Made by a program: the position numbers and the translations under genes. The notes under the pieces were generated by a model. That model saw nothing but the letters and a program-made list of their open reading frames with translations, had not been told where the DNA came from and made no database searches. This document shows, piece by piece, positions 44,517 to 56,072 of a stretch of DNA of 64,000 nucleotides (its first letter is position 1; the number at the start of each line of letters is the position of its first letter). Origin of the DNA: Chrysaora quinquecirrha. Lineage: Eukaryota; Cnidaria; Scyphozoa; Semaeostomeae; Pelagiidae. The DNA lies in assembly GCA_014526335.1 (NCBI GenBank), contig JACTAT010000117.1:369045-433044 (forward strand), read 5' to 3'.

Positions 44517-47500
44517 TTATTTCTTTTTAAAAAAGCTCATTAATGACGCTTGAGTTTTGTGTTTAGAAGCTTCGATTTTCAGTTTTTTATTTCCGTCCGT
44601 GATGTCCCTTGGTTTGCGATGAGCCAAGTCCGGTTTCTTGTTGACGCTTTCGGATTCGTTTTCGCTCTCTTCGGTTGCTGATTCGGACTCATAAACTTTC
44701 TCCGTAACTAAAAAGAATTTTGTATTGATTAGGGTTTGGTTTTGGTGACATTAAGGCCTGGCCAGTCTAAATTGCTGAAAGGCTTGAAGTTGATTGGTTG
44801 ATAGATGACAGACGTCAATCAAGCTTAAGTGATCAATGCCACTTTTATTGATCTGATAACTTAAAGTTAATGTTAGATACAATGAAACCCTTTTTGACAC
44901 TTTCTTGCCTGGAAGCGCATATATGGCCCAACGGCTGAAGGTATATACGGACCTTTTGAATTCAAATGCTATCAGCTTTCAAGCTGCCTCCACTGTTGAA
45001 ATGTAGTACCATCCCCCTTAGTGCCATATGATGGAAAATTAAGACTGCAAATGATTACCGGGATTTCTCAAACTGGTGTTCATTTGGCGTTCCTTCTCAA
45101 AACTTCTTCAACATAATCTATGTTCAGGAACCTCGTAAATAACAATTTTCAAGCTCCTCTTCCACACTAGACTTGAAGTTCTCACGCTAGCCCTGTCATT
45201 CGGATTAATGAAATCAATTTGTAAAGCAAAATTGTCGAGATGCATATCAAGACGTGATAGTTTAAGCCCGCCGCACACGCCGAGGAAAGTGCTGAGCAAA
45301 ATGTCATTCGTGGCCCTTGAAATTTTTCATGAGAAGTTAGTCATTCATTCCAGTGATGAACATAACTATGGCGTTTGACATGTTGCTGTCATTCTTGCAA
45401 AATCCTGACTTTGTGTGGTGGTCGTGAGTATTTTCGTCGCGTTGTTTCCTCGCGTCTGCCAGTAGTAGCGTGTAGCGCAAATGCACATTTTCTATAAAGA
45501 ACAAGAAGTTGCACCTACCCATATATCCTTCGTCGTTCATGAATGTTTTTGATCGCAACACTTTCTTTCGTATTCTTCGTTTTTCTTTTGGTTTGTCATC
45601 AGGATTCTTAGATTCCTCTGCAGAGACCAAGTCCACATCAACAGGATCTGCACGATAGTAATATATATGTAAATGTATGCCATTATAGTAAAAAGCATCT
45701 GCATTCACCAAGCCCTTGATTGAATAAGAAGCAGTTGTCCAAGTTGATATTTTCAATGATCAAAGTTGTGCCCAGCGTACTGCTGCTTCTTTTTTTCCTG
45801 CCTATATATGTTGTGACTGCAGTGGGGCAACGAGGTTTAGGCTACGCTCCGTTAGTTCAAGAACTAAGAGCCCCCGACAACAAAAGGTCCCCGACATAAT
45901 TTTTGTATTGCTTGCTTTCTGGCAATACTATGCTAAAAGGCTGTCTATGGCCTAAGACCATCTCATAAATAGTCAATGGGAGACACGTCACATACATTTT
46001 TCGAGGTTCTAGAGGGCATGTTCTGAGAATTGTCCAACTACTCCAATCCCCCCTTCCACCGTAGAGCTCTCTTGGTCCGTTCGCCGTCCCTGCACAGGGC
46101 CCCATCTTACTCAATGTGGCCCCGAGCGTCTCTGTTACGCCATTGGTTGTGACAAAGTTGCTGCTACGCAAACATGATATTTCACTAAGAAAAGCGCGAA
46201 AATGTTGGTTTTAATTTTGGATTGACGTTTAATACTCTGTCAAAACGAGCATGAGACAAGTGAATCCGAGGTCTATTTTCTTGGCTGAGACAACTAAACT
46301 GACCTTACATTTTCCAAAACACTTTTTACTCGTTAATCATTCCCCAATACGAAAATCATGGAAATTGGCAATCAAATTTCGCTGAAATTTCAAGAACAAA
46401 TTCTAGCAGCAATGAAAAAGCCCCAGAAGCGTAGCTAAGCGTCCCGAATGCACCAAACAACGTCAACCACATTAATGGGGCGTGATTTGGTAAAACTTGC
46501 TTTTCGTGTTATTTTTTTCTCAGGTAACTGGGTTTATTTTAATACGTTCTTGGCACATTTCTTGGTATCAACTACTAATCTTAAATTCTTAAATCCCAAC
46601 GCTGAATTACCTTCTTCCATTTTGGTTTCTTTTTCTTCTATTTTCTTCTTCTTTTGTGGCTTTTCTTTCATTTCCTTGGTTGTTTGTGACTTTTTACGGT
46701 CTTGATCAATGTCTGCAGATAAAGAAATACAACAATTATTTTCATCTCTTCAAAGGTTTAGCAATAACGACGAATAACCGTCCATTGCTCAACATTTCTC
46801 CCAACATTCATCAGCACATTGTAGACAAAACTTCGAATTTCTTGAATCACCTTGTTCAAAAAGTTAAATCGTTGAACCACGATGGTCAAATATTTCTTGA
46901 GCCATTCCTTCATATCAAATTTTGAATGAAAATGTTAGATCATGAACCACCGTGATTGACCGCCTGGCGATCGTTTCATTAATTTTCGATCAAGGTTAGC
47001 AACCTCGCGATATTTTTGGTGATCCAAAACACGGAGCACGGCTTTTCAGGGTAGCTCTTATATCCATTAGATCGGTTGCTAATGGTCAGAAGCATTGTTG
47101 GATACCAAGCCAAGCCCAAAAAGTCAGAGCTATAGTTTCGTGGGATTCGTGTTCTCGGGAAGGCTTTGGTCAATGAGAATTCGTTGAAAAGAAAGGTATG
47201 TGATATTAGGATTGAAGCAAACGACGTTGAGAAAACAGAAAGATTGAAAAATACAGAAGCCCTATCTCTTTTTCATTCGGTCGTATCTTGCAAAACTGTG
47301 TCATTTTGAGATTTTTCTGCAGCAGTCAAACCGTCAACACATATATTCCAAAGACGAGCACACCAGTGTTTTATTGGAACGGTCCAGCAACTCTATCCAA
47401 CATTCTTAAATACATTTTGTTGGGTGAATGTTGGACGAAAAATAGTTCCTTTTGTCAGTTCAACTTAAAAAGATCTAAAAATCCAGGTCGTTGACATTGT

Positions 47501-50500
47501 TGAAGGATATGAAGATATAACCAGAGTCTGTGTTTGTTGCTGGCGAACATGTTTCATGTAAAAGCAATCTGATTCTTCCTGCAGTCTCAAAGTGTTTGTT
47601 GGACTAATAAGAGCCAAACCAGAAGCTTCATTTAGAAGTTATTAAAGGCAATCCTTCACTTGGATGGTAAACATGAGTTGCAGCATGTGGCAGCTACTAT
47701 CGAACAATAAGTGCTTAGGTCCAAAACGTCGTTCAAAATTGTCTTTTCGCCCAGGGAACTGAACTTTTTAATTATAAGTTTTCTGTTTCACTTCGGTGGT
47801 TCTTTCGGCCTTTCATTTTCAAGACAGTTTAAATGTTAGGTGATGTAGGTGAAAGAAAGCAGTTTGATTTCGGAACTGCTCATAGTGAGCTCTTAATCGC
47901 TGTAAACACAGGCTGTCGATTGCTGTCCTTCTGCTGTCGCTAAGCCCATAGCAACACATTTTCTTTTATGAAAGAACAACATCTCAATACCATCGCCAGA
48001 AGGGATAGCAACATTATCGCCATACCTTGTTTTTCTCTTTTCTTTCTTTTTGGTTTTTCTTCAGCTACCTTTGCCTCCTCAGTTTTCTTCTCCTCTGCAA
48101 AAGATTTGAGTTATCCCCATTACTGTGTCATTTATTTCGAGAAGCTAGCTACTAAAGATAAAATTTGAAATTACAATATACCGGATAAAGAAGCAATATA
48201 CCTTCAAAGCGACTTTCACTGGCTTTGATTTTCACGCTAGAATTAGAGCATAAAATCGCTTATTTAGCGCCTCGCACATTTTAAAACAATGTTCGTCGAA
48301 CATTTGAAATTTGATTGTCAAGGAATGTGTTTCACAAACATTTCTCGTCAAACATTAATAAGCAAATTTCAAATAGTGTTTGACCAACAATATTTGATAG
48401 ACCAGGGTCTTAGAATTGGGGGATAATCTCCCTGCATTTACGAGATTCACAGCAGTTTTTATTGACTCCCTGTGTCTCAAAAGTGCACACGTTCGTTACT
48501 AGTACCTAGCATTCTTAGTAACATTGTCGTTAGTAATCTGGTGTCTGATGCCAAAAAGGGTGGTGTGGCCGAGTGGTCAAGGCGTTCGGCTCATGATCGC
48601 AAGGTCGTGGGTTCAAATCTCGTCGGGACCACTTTCCACAAGCCTAAAGTCAACTCAGCTGTCCATCCTTCCGAGGTCGGTTAATGAGTACCCAGGGTAT
48701 TCGTTCTTGAATATCTGTCTGGGGGTACAAGCTGCAGGTCCACATCAGCTGCATAGCTGCAAGAATTCCCAACCTGCTTTGACAAATAAATATTGCTTGC
48801 TTGCTTGCTTGCTAAACGCTTGGTTAAGTCCTCATTTGATTTAGCTGCATGGATGAGCCCAGACATGTGAGTAGAAGAGCCCTAATGTAGCCAACCTTTT
48901 ATGAGATCGCTTTATAAATCTAGCAATTCCCATAACATCAGTTCTTTGTAAAGTATAAGCATTTCTAGAAAAACACAAAATACTCATACCCTGCATCATG
49001 GTGTTCATCCTCTTCCTTTGATTTCGCACTCTTGATGAATGATTCAAAATCCTGTTGGGAAATAGCGTCGCATCAAATCATTGATGAAATAAACGCAATT
49101 GTACGTTTGTTGATTTACCTATAGGTGAGTTAAAGCGCCTTTAAAAGACAGTTAAGTCTGGTTAAAGGCAAGAGAGATTCTAACTAGCGAAAAGCTAAAA
49201 AATTGACGTGAACTGGGCGTATGATGAATGCAAGATATCGAATAGCACAAAAAACTTGAAAAATTTTATGAAACAGTAAGAAATTCGCTATAAATGAAAA
49301 GGACATATTTGAAACAAACTTACATCTTCTTCAGATTCAGATTCATGAATGACAGTTTTCCTGGAATGAAAAAGGACAGGCATTTCATTGTTTGCAAAAT
49401 GCAACAAACCATATATTAAAATATCAACGTTCAGCGAAATCTACGAAGATGCTTTAAAATGAAGAAGAATTATCTGCAATAAGGTAAAAAAAGTTACACT
49501 GGACACTTATTCAAGGCATTCCACGTTGCACTAAAAGTGCTGAGGCTTCGTGGTCTAATCAATCTGGCTCGTCGTGTCAGAAGCTCAGCGAGGTAGGGGT
49601 TTGAGCCCCAGCTATGGTAGCGTCACAACCAGGGTCGAGGTCTCGATTAGTTAACCTACTACTGAGATCCTAGCGACTGGCGCTAGGTATACCATTTCAT
49701 CTTCACTGATTCCGGGCTCTGAGGGAAGACACTTTGGCTTCGATGGGGTCTGTACTAGATACAACGAGTTTGCTGCCGATCTGCTGGCTTGATATCATTA
49801 AAGACACGACATGCAGACCAGCCCAGCACTTATCAGTTGTATTAAGAAGAAAATTGTGTTGCACGGCAACTGTTAGTTGGACGTTGCATGATAGGATTCT
49901 GTGAAGAACCCAGAAGAACCTCGTTGATAGTCTGGCAGCTCCTGGCACAGACGTTAAGAATGTAGCCAATACAGTCATGAGTGTAATAGGCTATCTTCAG
50001 AGTCAAAGCGTTTCTGTCCAAAACCACTTTGGAGCTTGCATAAGAAGACCTTTAATTTCATTTTTTGTTTCATTTCATTAGATCAACCCTCCGAGCTTTA
50101 GGTTCTATTTTTGCTTTAACAACTGTCTAAGCGCCTTACTACTGAAGATGGCTAGAATTATGTTTGAGTTATGAAATTAAACTATTATGTCGCAAAAAAG
50201 TACTGATAACAGGCTGTCCCCCGGATCTAAAGATGCTTGTGTCAAAGACGTAATTTATAAAAATTGATTTCAAAAACAACACAAAACGGCAGATAAGACA
50301 CAGACAAAGAAACAGTTAAATTGGTTAAGTAAAAATTCTGGTGCTAGTATTTCGCCCTAATATTATCACCAGTATGTTTATTTAACTTTCTTTTTGTGTG
50401 TCTTGTCTGCCGTTTTGTGTTGCTTCGGAAATCAATTCAAATTAAACTGTACCTTCTTTTAGCTTCCTTTGTATTTTCTTCATCAATATTTTCTTCTTCT

Positions 50501-53500
50501 CGTTTCGTTTTCTTTTTTGACCTCTCTTTCCGAACCTCACTTTCAACAGTCTTTTGTTCATCTACTTCCATTTCTTGCTCCTTGCTTTCCGTTTTCTTCT
50601 TTTTCGAGTCCCCTTTGTTATTCTTTTCTATGACAGCTTCGTCATTAAAAGCTTTCTTAGCACTTTCTTTTATCAACTTTGATTTCACGGAGGAGTTTCC
50701 TTGCAGAATGAAGCAAAGTTGTACCATCATGAGAGATTTTTTGGTTACTGCTCTAAGCATTGATATGTATTGCTTATAGAAGTTACGTAAAATACAGATA
50801 CCTGAATACCATATTTTGTGGACAAGTGTACATTGGTTTAAATAGTTTTTTTTTCAGGTATAAATGGTACGAAAAAGATTATAGAGAATATTCTTCGCAT
50901 AAACCAGTGGCTTCATTTTCACTCACCTTTCACTGGTTTTCCGAAAAAGGAAAGTCCTTGTTTATCTTTTTCTGACTTCTTAGTTTGTTCTTGTTTTTGC
51001 TCTGTTGGAGCCTAGAAAGGTAACGGACAGGGCATCTTTTAAGGAATTTTGACTAGTGGGCCAAACCATCGGGAGGGCCCGATTCCTTAGGAAAAAGTTT
51101 AACCTGAACAGCCCTGAAACCTCCAAGCATTAGACTATTTATCAACAAAATGAAGCGGGTCATGCTTTCTCAAGAACTTTTGTAACTTCAGTGGCCTGCT
51201 GCACACCGATTTACCGGGGGAGAAGTAGTTTTCCGTCATTGAAGGAAACATGAGATGAGACATGTGTGCCAAAGGCACTCTTTCAAAGGGGGGTACGGGG
51301 GCATGCTCCCCCGGAAAAATTTGGAATTGTTTGCGTCTACCAAGCGGTTTTCCGACCTTTTTTCAAAGTAGGTCGTTTGTCTTGTGTCAAAAAATTGAAT
51401 GCTTGAGTAAATAGCATTGCTTCAATTGGCTTCTACAGTGCCATTGGTGCATATTTAGATATTGACTGGAGTTTCTTTAGGAGTTTTGAGCTGAAACGAT
51501 CGGCTTGGTGACTAATAACATGCAAGTGGCTTTCATAGTAGTATTTGATATGATTTTTAATTCAGAACAAATGGTGAACCCTAACTATAATAACAGTTTT
51601 GTTGTGGAAAGGGCCCACACTAGTGGGCCAAAAGCCGAAAATTTTGCTCTACTACTGGGCCAGGAAAAGGGCCCACTGGGCCAATGGCCCAGTAGTTACA
51701 ACGTTAAAAGATGCCCTGGTAACGGATCAAACTTGAAGGCAATATTATAAATACCTTCGGTCATAGGCAATTAATTCAAAGAATCTAAGGGCCTATTCAC
51801 ATGAGGCGGGGCATCCTGATTAGCCGGGATAGCAGTACGAAGTGAGATCCCGGCTTCTATTCGAAAACCTTTACCTTTATCTATCGATTTCATGTTCATA
51901 TGGCAAACGGGAAATCCCGGCTAGCCAACCGGGATCTTGTTTGGCCGAGATGGAAAATTGTCATATGAACAAATCGTATCATATAAAACGAGTCTTGAAT
52001 GTGGACAATAACCCTTTTTTCCTCATAGAAATGTTTGTAGTATCTAAAGTCATGTACAGCATATTCGCCTAATATACACTCATTTTTTTATAAGAAACTA
52101 TGCTCTGAGCCTTACATATAGAAGGGTTTCTTAACTTGGAGGACAATTATTATAGCAAAAGTTTCTTGCAGAGTTAACTTACAATAAAAATTTCGAAAAT
52201 TTCGCAAAATAAGGGTTAAATGTAAAGTATCTTCTTCTTAGCAGTCAAAACATGGGCTTTTTCTGAATTGGCCCTAAGTATGATAGTTTCTGGGGATTAT
52301 TTTCACGTAAAGATTACACAAAGCACACCTGCTCCAGTAAACTAAAATGCTGAATTTTCTTAGACTTTCTTAGTTTTTTCTTACTTCTCAGACGATAAAG
52401 AAGAGTTTCTTGATTTTTTGGAAAAAGGCATATATAGTTTCTTATAGACAGTATCTTAAAGAAAATTAGTGTATATTTCTATTATCCCTACTATTATTAC
52501 TATTATCCTTACCTTCTCTGACTGCTGTTTTTCTGCTGTAGCTGACTTTTTGTCCTTGGTTTTATTATTTGTTGCTCCAAAGAATGATGTTGCTGTTGTG
52601 TTCTTTTTTGTTGATGTTAACGATTGTTTCTGCTGTCATATATTAAAATAATATTCTGATATAACTCTCAACTAAACAAGGTAACATGGACAATGTACCA
52701 CTATTTAACAGTCAAGATACTGACTCCTCTATGGGGGTTTGTTCCTTATTAAATAGGTACAGAAGTATTGGGTTTTTTGCCCTCTACGCCTGATAAAAAT
52801 CATAGAGTAGGAGCTTTACTTCACACCTAAACCAAATGATGAAGAATGAGAAGGAAATGTTTGGCGCATTTAACCATAAGCTCAAAATTAAACCTGGGCC
52901 AAGCCAAGTTTATTTGAAAAAGATAGGGTTTGAATGATTGATTCGAATTTTGAAAGTAACTTATAAAATTGGCCGATTTTAACAACACCTACCTCTTTTC
53001 TGTCATTTTGCTTGTCAGTACCTGTCAAAAAATGAAGATTTTAGAAAGGCGTTCTGTCAAATACTTACCCTGCAGGGATATATCCGAGGGGGCACATGTC
53101 AAGATTCAGACACGGATGCTTGTACTATTTTTCAGGGTTTGAAATTCGACCAAATCCTATTTTGCAAAATTTTGGGCTATTTTGTTGGCTTTTGCGAAGT
53201 TTCCGCTATTTTTCTGACATATTTTATATCACACATTTAAACCCTTTGAATGAAGAAAACACAGTACTGAAAAACATAAAATCGTAGTTGCTCATCATAT
53301 TCAAATTTTGACAAAGGATGTCAGCCTCCATCAACTCATTCTCCTTTCTGGGTTGGAGTTGTTTTAAATCATTCTATTTTTCTGGGTCGGAATTTGTTAG
53401 TCATTCTATTTTTTGGGTAGTTGAAATGTGTACTCTGATGAGCATCCCTATCAAAAAAATGCTTGTGTACCCCTGGGGTTATATTTTCTTCCCAAAAGTT

Positions 53501-55474
53501 ATGCAACAGAATTATAAGAGTCATTTTATTGGAAAGAATGATTTGTTTTTCGGTGTGGCTTGAAATACTTTTCAAGATTAAGTGAAAGAGAGTGAAATGA
53601 ACTATTCTGGCGCATAAGGCTTACTTTTATATTAAACTGAGTGGATCATTCATAGTGTTGAAGATTTACATAAGAAATGAAATTGTTAAATTATCATTTC
53701 TGCATGTTCTCATTTTGTTGGATTTAACTAACAAGTTGTAACAATTGTGGGCTTAATTGTAATTTGCGAAAATTGTCACATTTTTTGCACTATGTGAAAA
53801 ATTTTGCAAATTACAATAAGCCACAATTTTGTTGTAACTTATTGGTTATGGATACCTTTGGTTGTTGAATTTCTTTCACCAAATCCATTTGATATTGATG
53901 GCTCTGGAGCTACATCTCTTCTGCTATTGAATGAGTTTTCATCTCTAGTTGCCAAAGGGCAATGAATACCACTCCATTTAGATAGCTCATAGAGTGATGT
54001 CTTCACTGTGTCAACATCAACATTAGACAGCATCTCTTGGTTCTGAAGCAGATCAAAACAAATACACAATGCATCGTAATGGAAAAGATCATAATATTAT
54101 AAGGGCAAAGATGCATATCTTAATTTTGAGATAATTCACCTTGAGAGAAGACTTCTGAATGCTGTAAATGTGACAACATGTCACATTTTCAAACTTTTCT
54201 TTTGTCTCTGAAAAAGGAAGAATGTGGAAACTTGGAGAATTAGAAAACTTCTAAATTCTTCAAACTTTTGTTTTAAAAACTTGGATTAACGTCAATGCAA
54301 AGCGTCAAAACGTGGGAAATAAAAATACAACTTTATTAATAGTGAAAATAATGAAAATGATTTCTTTTAAATACCTTTCACATTATCTTCTCTGACAATG
54401 ACATATTTGTACCCCTTTCGAAATAAATTAATCATAACTCAAATTTTGCGGTTTTTTTTTATGACAACAGGCTGTGCAATCAGATATTTTGACAGCTCAA
54501 CATACTAGTGAAAGTCAAGTTTATAGATAAACTTTCCAATTTTCACACTGTACTCCACTGATTCAATGCTGCAGATGATACTGACACTGGTTTACATGAC
54601 GATTATTTATTTTGATTATTAGAGAATATATTTGTTTCTTTACCATATATTTCTGTTTTGCCAGACCTTACAAATTCTGAAAACTTAGTAGGAATATTGT
54701 CTCTGTACCAAGCACAGCTGCGTAAAAATCCTAGGCTGATTTAACTAACTGCAAAATCTTCCAGCTTTGGGAGCAGAGACCTGGCAAGGTAGTTTTAGAC
54801 AATGTGCTTTGAAGTCTAACAAGGAGACAAGGAATCTTCTGAAAACAAAAGGTTCCAAAGGTGACCAAATACACCCTTCATCTGTCCACTGTTCTGTGCC
54901 ATGGTGAACAGTATAAAATTGAGTAATGTTTGAAAAATAAGAATTTGAATTATTTACCAATTGGTTTTCTTCAAAAAAGATTGTCCCACCAATAAGATAA
55001 GTAACAGTCAGCTGGTTATTTTTCTTACATTTTTCATCAACAAAGTTCTTCAACATTCTAAAAACAAGACAACATTATATAACTAGTACTACAATAAGCG
55101 AAAATGTGTTTTGTGTTTTTTTTCAGTCTTGTTGAAAGATGAAGAACACTTACTCTTTAGACTTGTTTGAAGACACTTTTAAAGAATTCGAGAGCCATTT
55201 GATTGTAACCTGAAATGTAATGAGTTAGCTTAGAAGTAAAAAGAACTTTCAACTTCTTTTTAATTAAAAATGGGTTTCGCCTTTTTTGGGCCTAGCCTGG
55301 AAGAATCCAGTAGACCTATCCTATATCTTTGTGGTGATCACGCTATTAAAATTGATTCATTCTTAAGCAATAGAATAATTATTTGCATTACTTCATCAAA
55401 AAACTCACTATTCGGTTTTGATCGTTGACAAATTCATCCAAATTCTCCAAATAAAGATCATCTGCGTCGGCCAT
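44517..55474 (-). CDS. POLD3: DNA polymerase delta subunit 3 (p66/p68), complete
   Basis: Accessory subunit of DNA polymerase delta (and zeta) that links the B-subunit to PCNA. Exons in transcript order: 55409-55474, 55154-55209, 54958-55057, 54375-54414, 54140-54207, 53856-54042, 52993-53021, 52513-52632, 50927-51011, 50453-50699, 49324-49360, 48990-49051, 48202-48236, 48026-48094, 46611-46712, 45519-45647, 44517-44707. All phases join; total 540 codons plus stop (human: 466). The N-terminal winged-helix region opens MADADDLYLENLDEFV and contains TVTYLIGGTIFFEENQL. The middle is long, Lys/Glu rich and disordered. Two FF motifs occur, TSFFGATN (exon 8) and LSFFGKP (exon 9), at the position of the single REV1-binding FF motif in human. 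Near the end are KKVLRSKTF and TEKVYESESATEES, then the PIP box QASLMSFF before KKK and stop. The stop codon overlaps an AATAAA. Confidence 0.97.
44529..44552 (-). other. PIP box (PCNA-interacting peptide) codons of POLD3
   Basis: Encodes QASLMSFF, matching Q-x-x-[ILM]-x-x-[FYH]-[FYH], three lysines from the stop. The same position is occupied by the PIP box in vertebrate POLD3. Confidence 0.93.
45780..46600. other. intron without recognised features
   Basis: POLD3 intron between exons 45519-45647 and 46611-46712. I see no recurring repeat here. A short open frame with no similarity I recognise lies on the minus strand at 45857-46171. Confidence 0.4.
46720..48020. other. intron without recognised features
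   Basis: POLD3 intron between exons 46611-46712 and 48026-48094. CCAACATTC and GAATGTTGG words near 46800 and 47400 are weakly inverted and might be the ends of an old element, but I could not define it. Confidence 0.35.
48285..48410. mobile_element. MITE of the AAACATTG family, copy 5 (short)
   Basis: GTCGAACATTTGAAATTTG on the left and CAAATTTCAAATAGTGTTTG on the right, with ACCAACAATATTTGATAGAC. Internal deletion compared with 5415-5686. Lies upstream of POLD3 exon 48202-48236. Confidence 0.6.
48557..48815 (+). mobile_element. tRNA-derived SINE, family B, with (TTGC)n tail
   Basis: The head GTGTGGCCGAGTGGTCAAGG is a box A with Leu/Ser-type tRNA features, and GTGGGTTCAAATCTC is box B. The acceptor stem pairs poorly, there is no variable arm, and a body with CCTTCCGAGGTCGGTTAATG and GAGTACCCAGGGTATTC follows. 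The element ends with a (TTGC)4 tail (48793-48811), the usual 3' signature of a LINE-mobilised SINE. It resembles metazoan SINEs with a conserved central domain, but I cannot name the family. It lies in the POLD3 intron between exons 48202-48236 and 48990-49051. Confidence 0.85.
49519..49702 (+). mobile_element. tRNA-derived SINE, family A, copy 4
   Basis: Plus-orientation member: CGTGGTCTAATCAATCTGGC (box A region), GGGGTTTGAGCCCC (box B), body AGGTCTCGATTAGTTAACCT and CTAGCGACTGGCGCTAGGTA. It is the only copy in this orientation. The following 300 bp (49703-50030) has open frames on the minus strand but no similarity I recognise. Confidence 0.8.
51028..51718. mobile_element. non-autonomous hAT element with perfect 8-bp duplication, copy 2
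   Basis: Same family and orientation as 29012-29804, with CAGGGCATCTTT/AAAGATGCCCTG ends and an internal deletion of about 100 bp. GTAACGGA flanks it exactly at 51020-51027 and 51719-51726. The left edge is 16 nt from the 3' splice site of POLD3 exon 50927-51011, so the element supplies the branch-point region of that intron. Confidence 0.92.
52075..52475. mobile_element. MITE, TACACTC/ATAAG group, TTTCTTA subtype
   Basis: Ends TACACTCATTTTTTTATAAG and TAGTTTCTTATA ... TTAGTGTATA. Inside, GTTTCTTA, TTTCTTAGACTTTCTTAG and GAGTTTCTTG recur, mostly in one orientation. It ends about 40 bp from POLD3 exon 52513-52632. Confidence 0.7.
53030..53850. other. intron without recognised features
   Basis: POLD3 intron between exons 52993-53021 and 53856-54042. 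One local inverted repeat at 53735-53840 (TTAACTAACAAGTTGTAACA ... TGTTGTAACTTATTGG; TTGCGAAAATTGTC) could be a small MITE. Confidence 0.4.
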
Positions 55475-56072
55475 GTTTTCCCGCCAGAAATCGTCTCCTC
55501 TCTGCCGCGGACGGCGGAACATTTGTTGTTGTTGCAGTTGCTTTTGGCAGCTCGGCTTTAAGTAATTGTTCCTCCCACTTTTCTTGCGTTGCTACTCAAC
55601 TGAACTGCTCTTCGAAGGCTGTCAATTATTCGGAAATGCTAAATTTTCAACCTATGTAAGGTTTTCCCGTTTTGGTTGTAGTTAATTTTGTGTTTTGGCA
55701 ATTAATCTGTGACGCTTCTTGTGCTTTTGGACTCCGTTCTCACAATTTTCAGGGGTGGGCTTTTGTCTCTACATCAGCCCCCTGCGTTCTGCTCCAAGTT
55801 CAGTTCTTTCCTGTGGGTGATTGAGGCCACACGGTGTTGGTGTTGTCGCAGATATCCCAAGTCTGGACCAGTATATTTACGAATTTTCAAGGTTATATTA
55901 CTGTCCAGTCTTTAGTCTTTGAAGTTTAGCAGCTGAGATTTTCATTGTGAAGCAAGAACAACTGAATAAAAGTGAAGCTGGCGTGTGGAAATCAGTGCCG
56001 GGCTGTCTGCGTTTCTGTTTAGGCCCGTTGCCTATTTAGCTCTGTGTTGGACTGCAGCCACCTCCACCTCGA
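55475..56072. promoter_or_regulatory. divergent promoter region between POLD3 and CUL4
   Basis: The POLD3 ATG (55474, minus) and the CUL4 ATG (56073, plus) are 598 bp apart and point away from each other. The segment is free of the window's repeat families. It has a short GC-rich patch near 55500 (CTGCCGCGGACGGCGG). An intron in either 5' UTR cannot be excluded. No TATA box is evident. Confidence 0.55.

Noticed and set aside
48557..48640. A functional tRNA gene (anticodon CAT)
   Set aside because: Boxes A and B are present, but the acceptor stem has mismatches, the class-specific variable arm is absent, and a SINE body with a TTGC tail follows.
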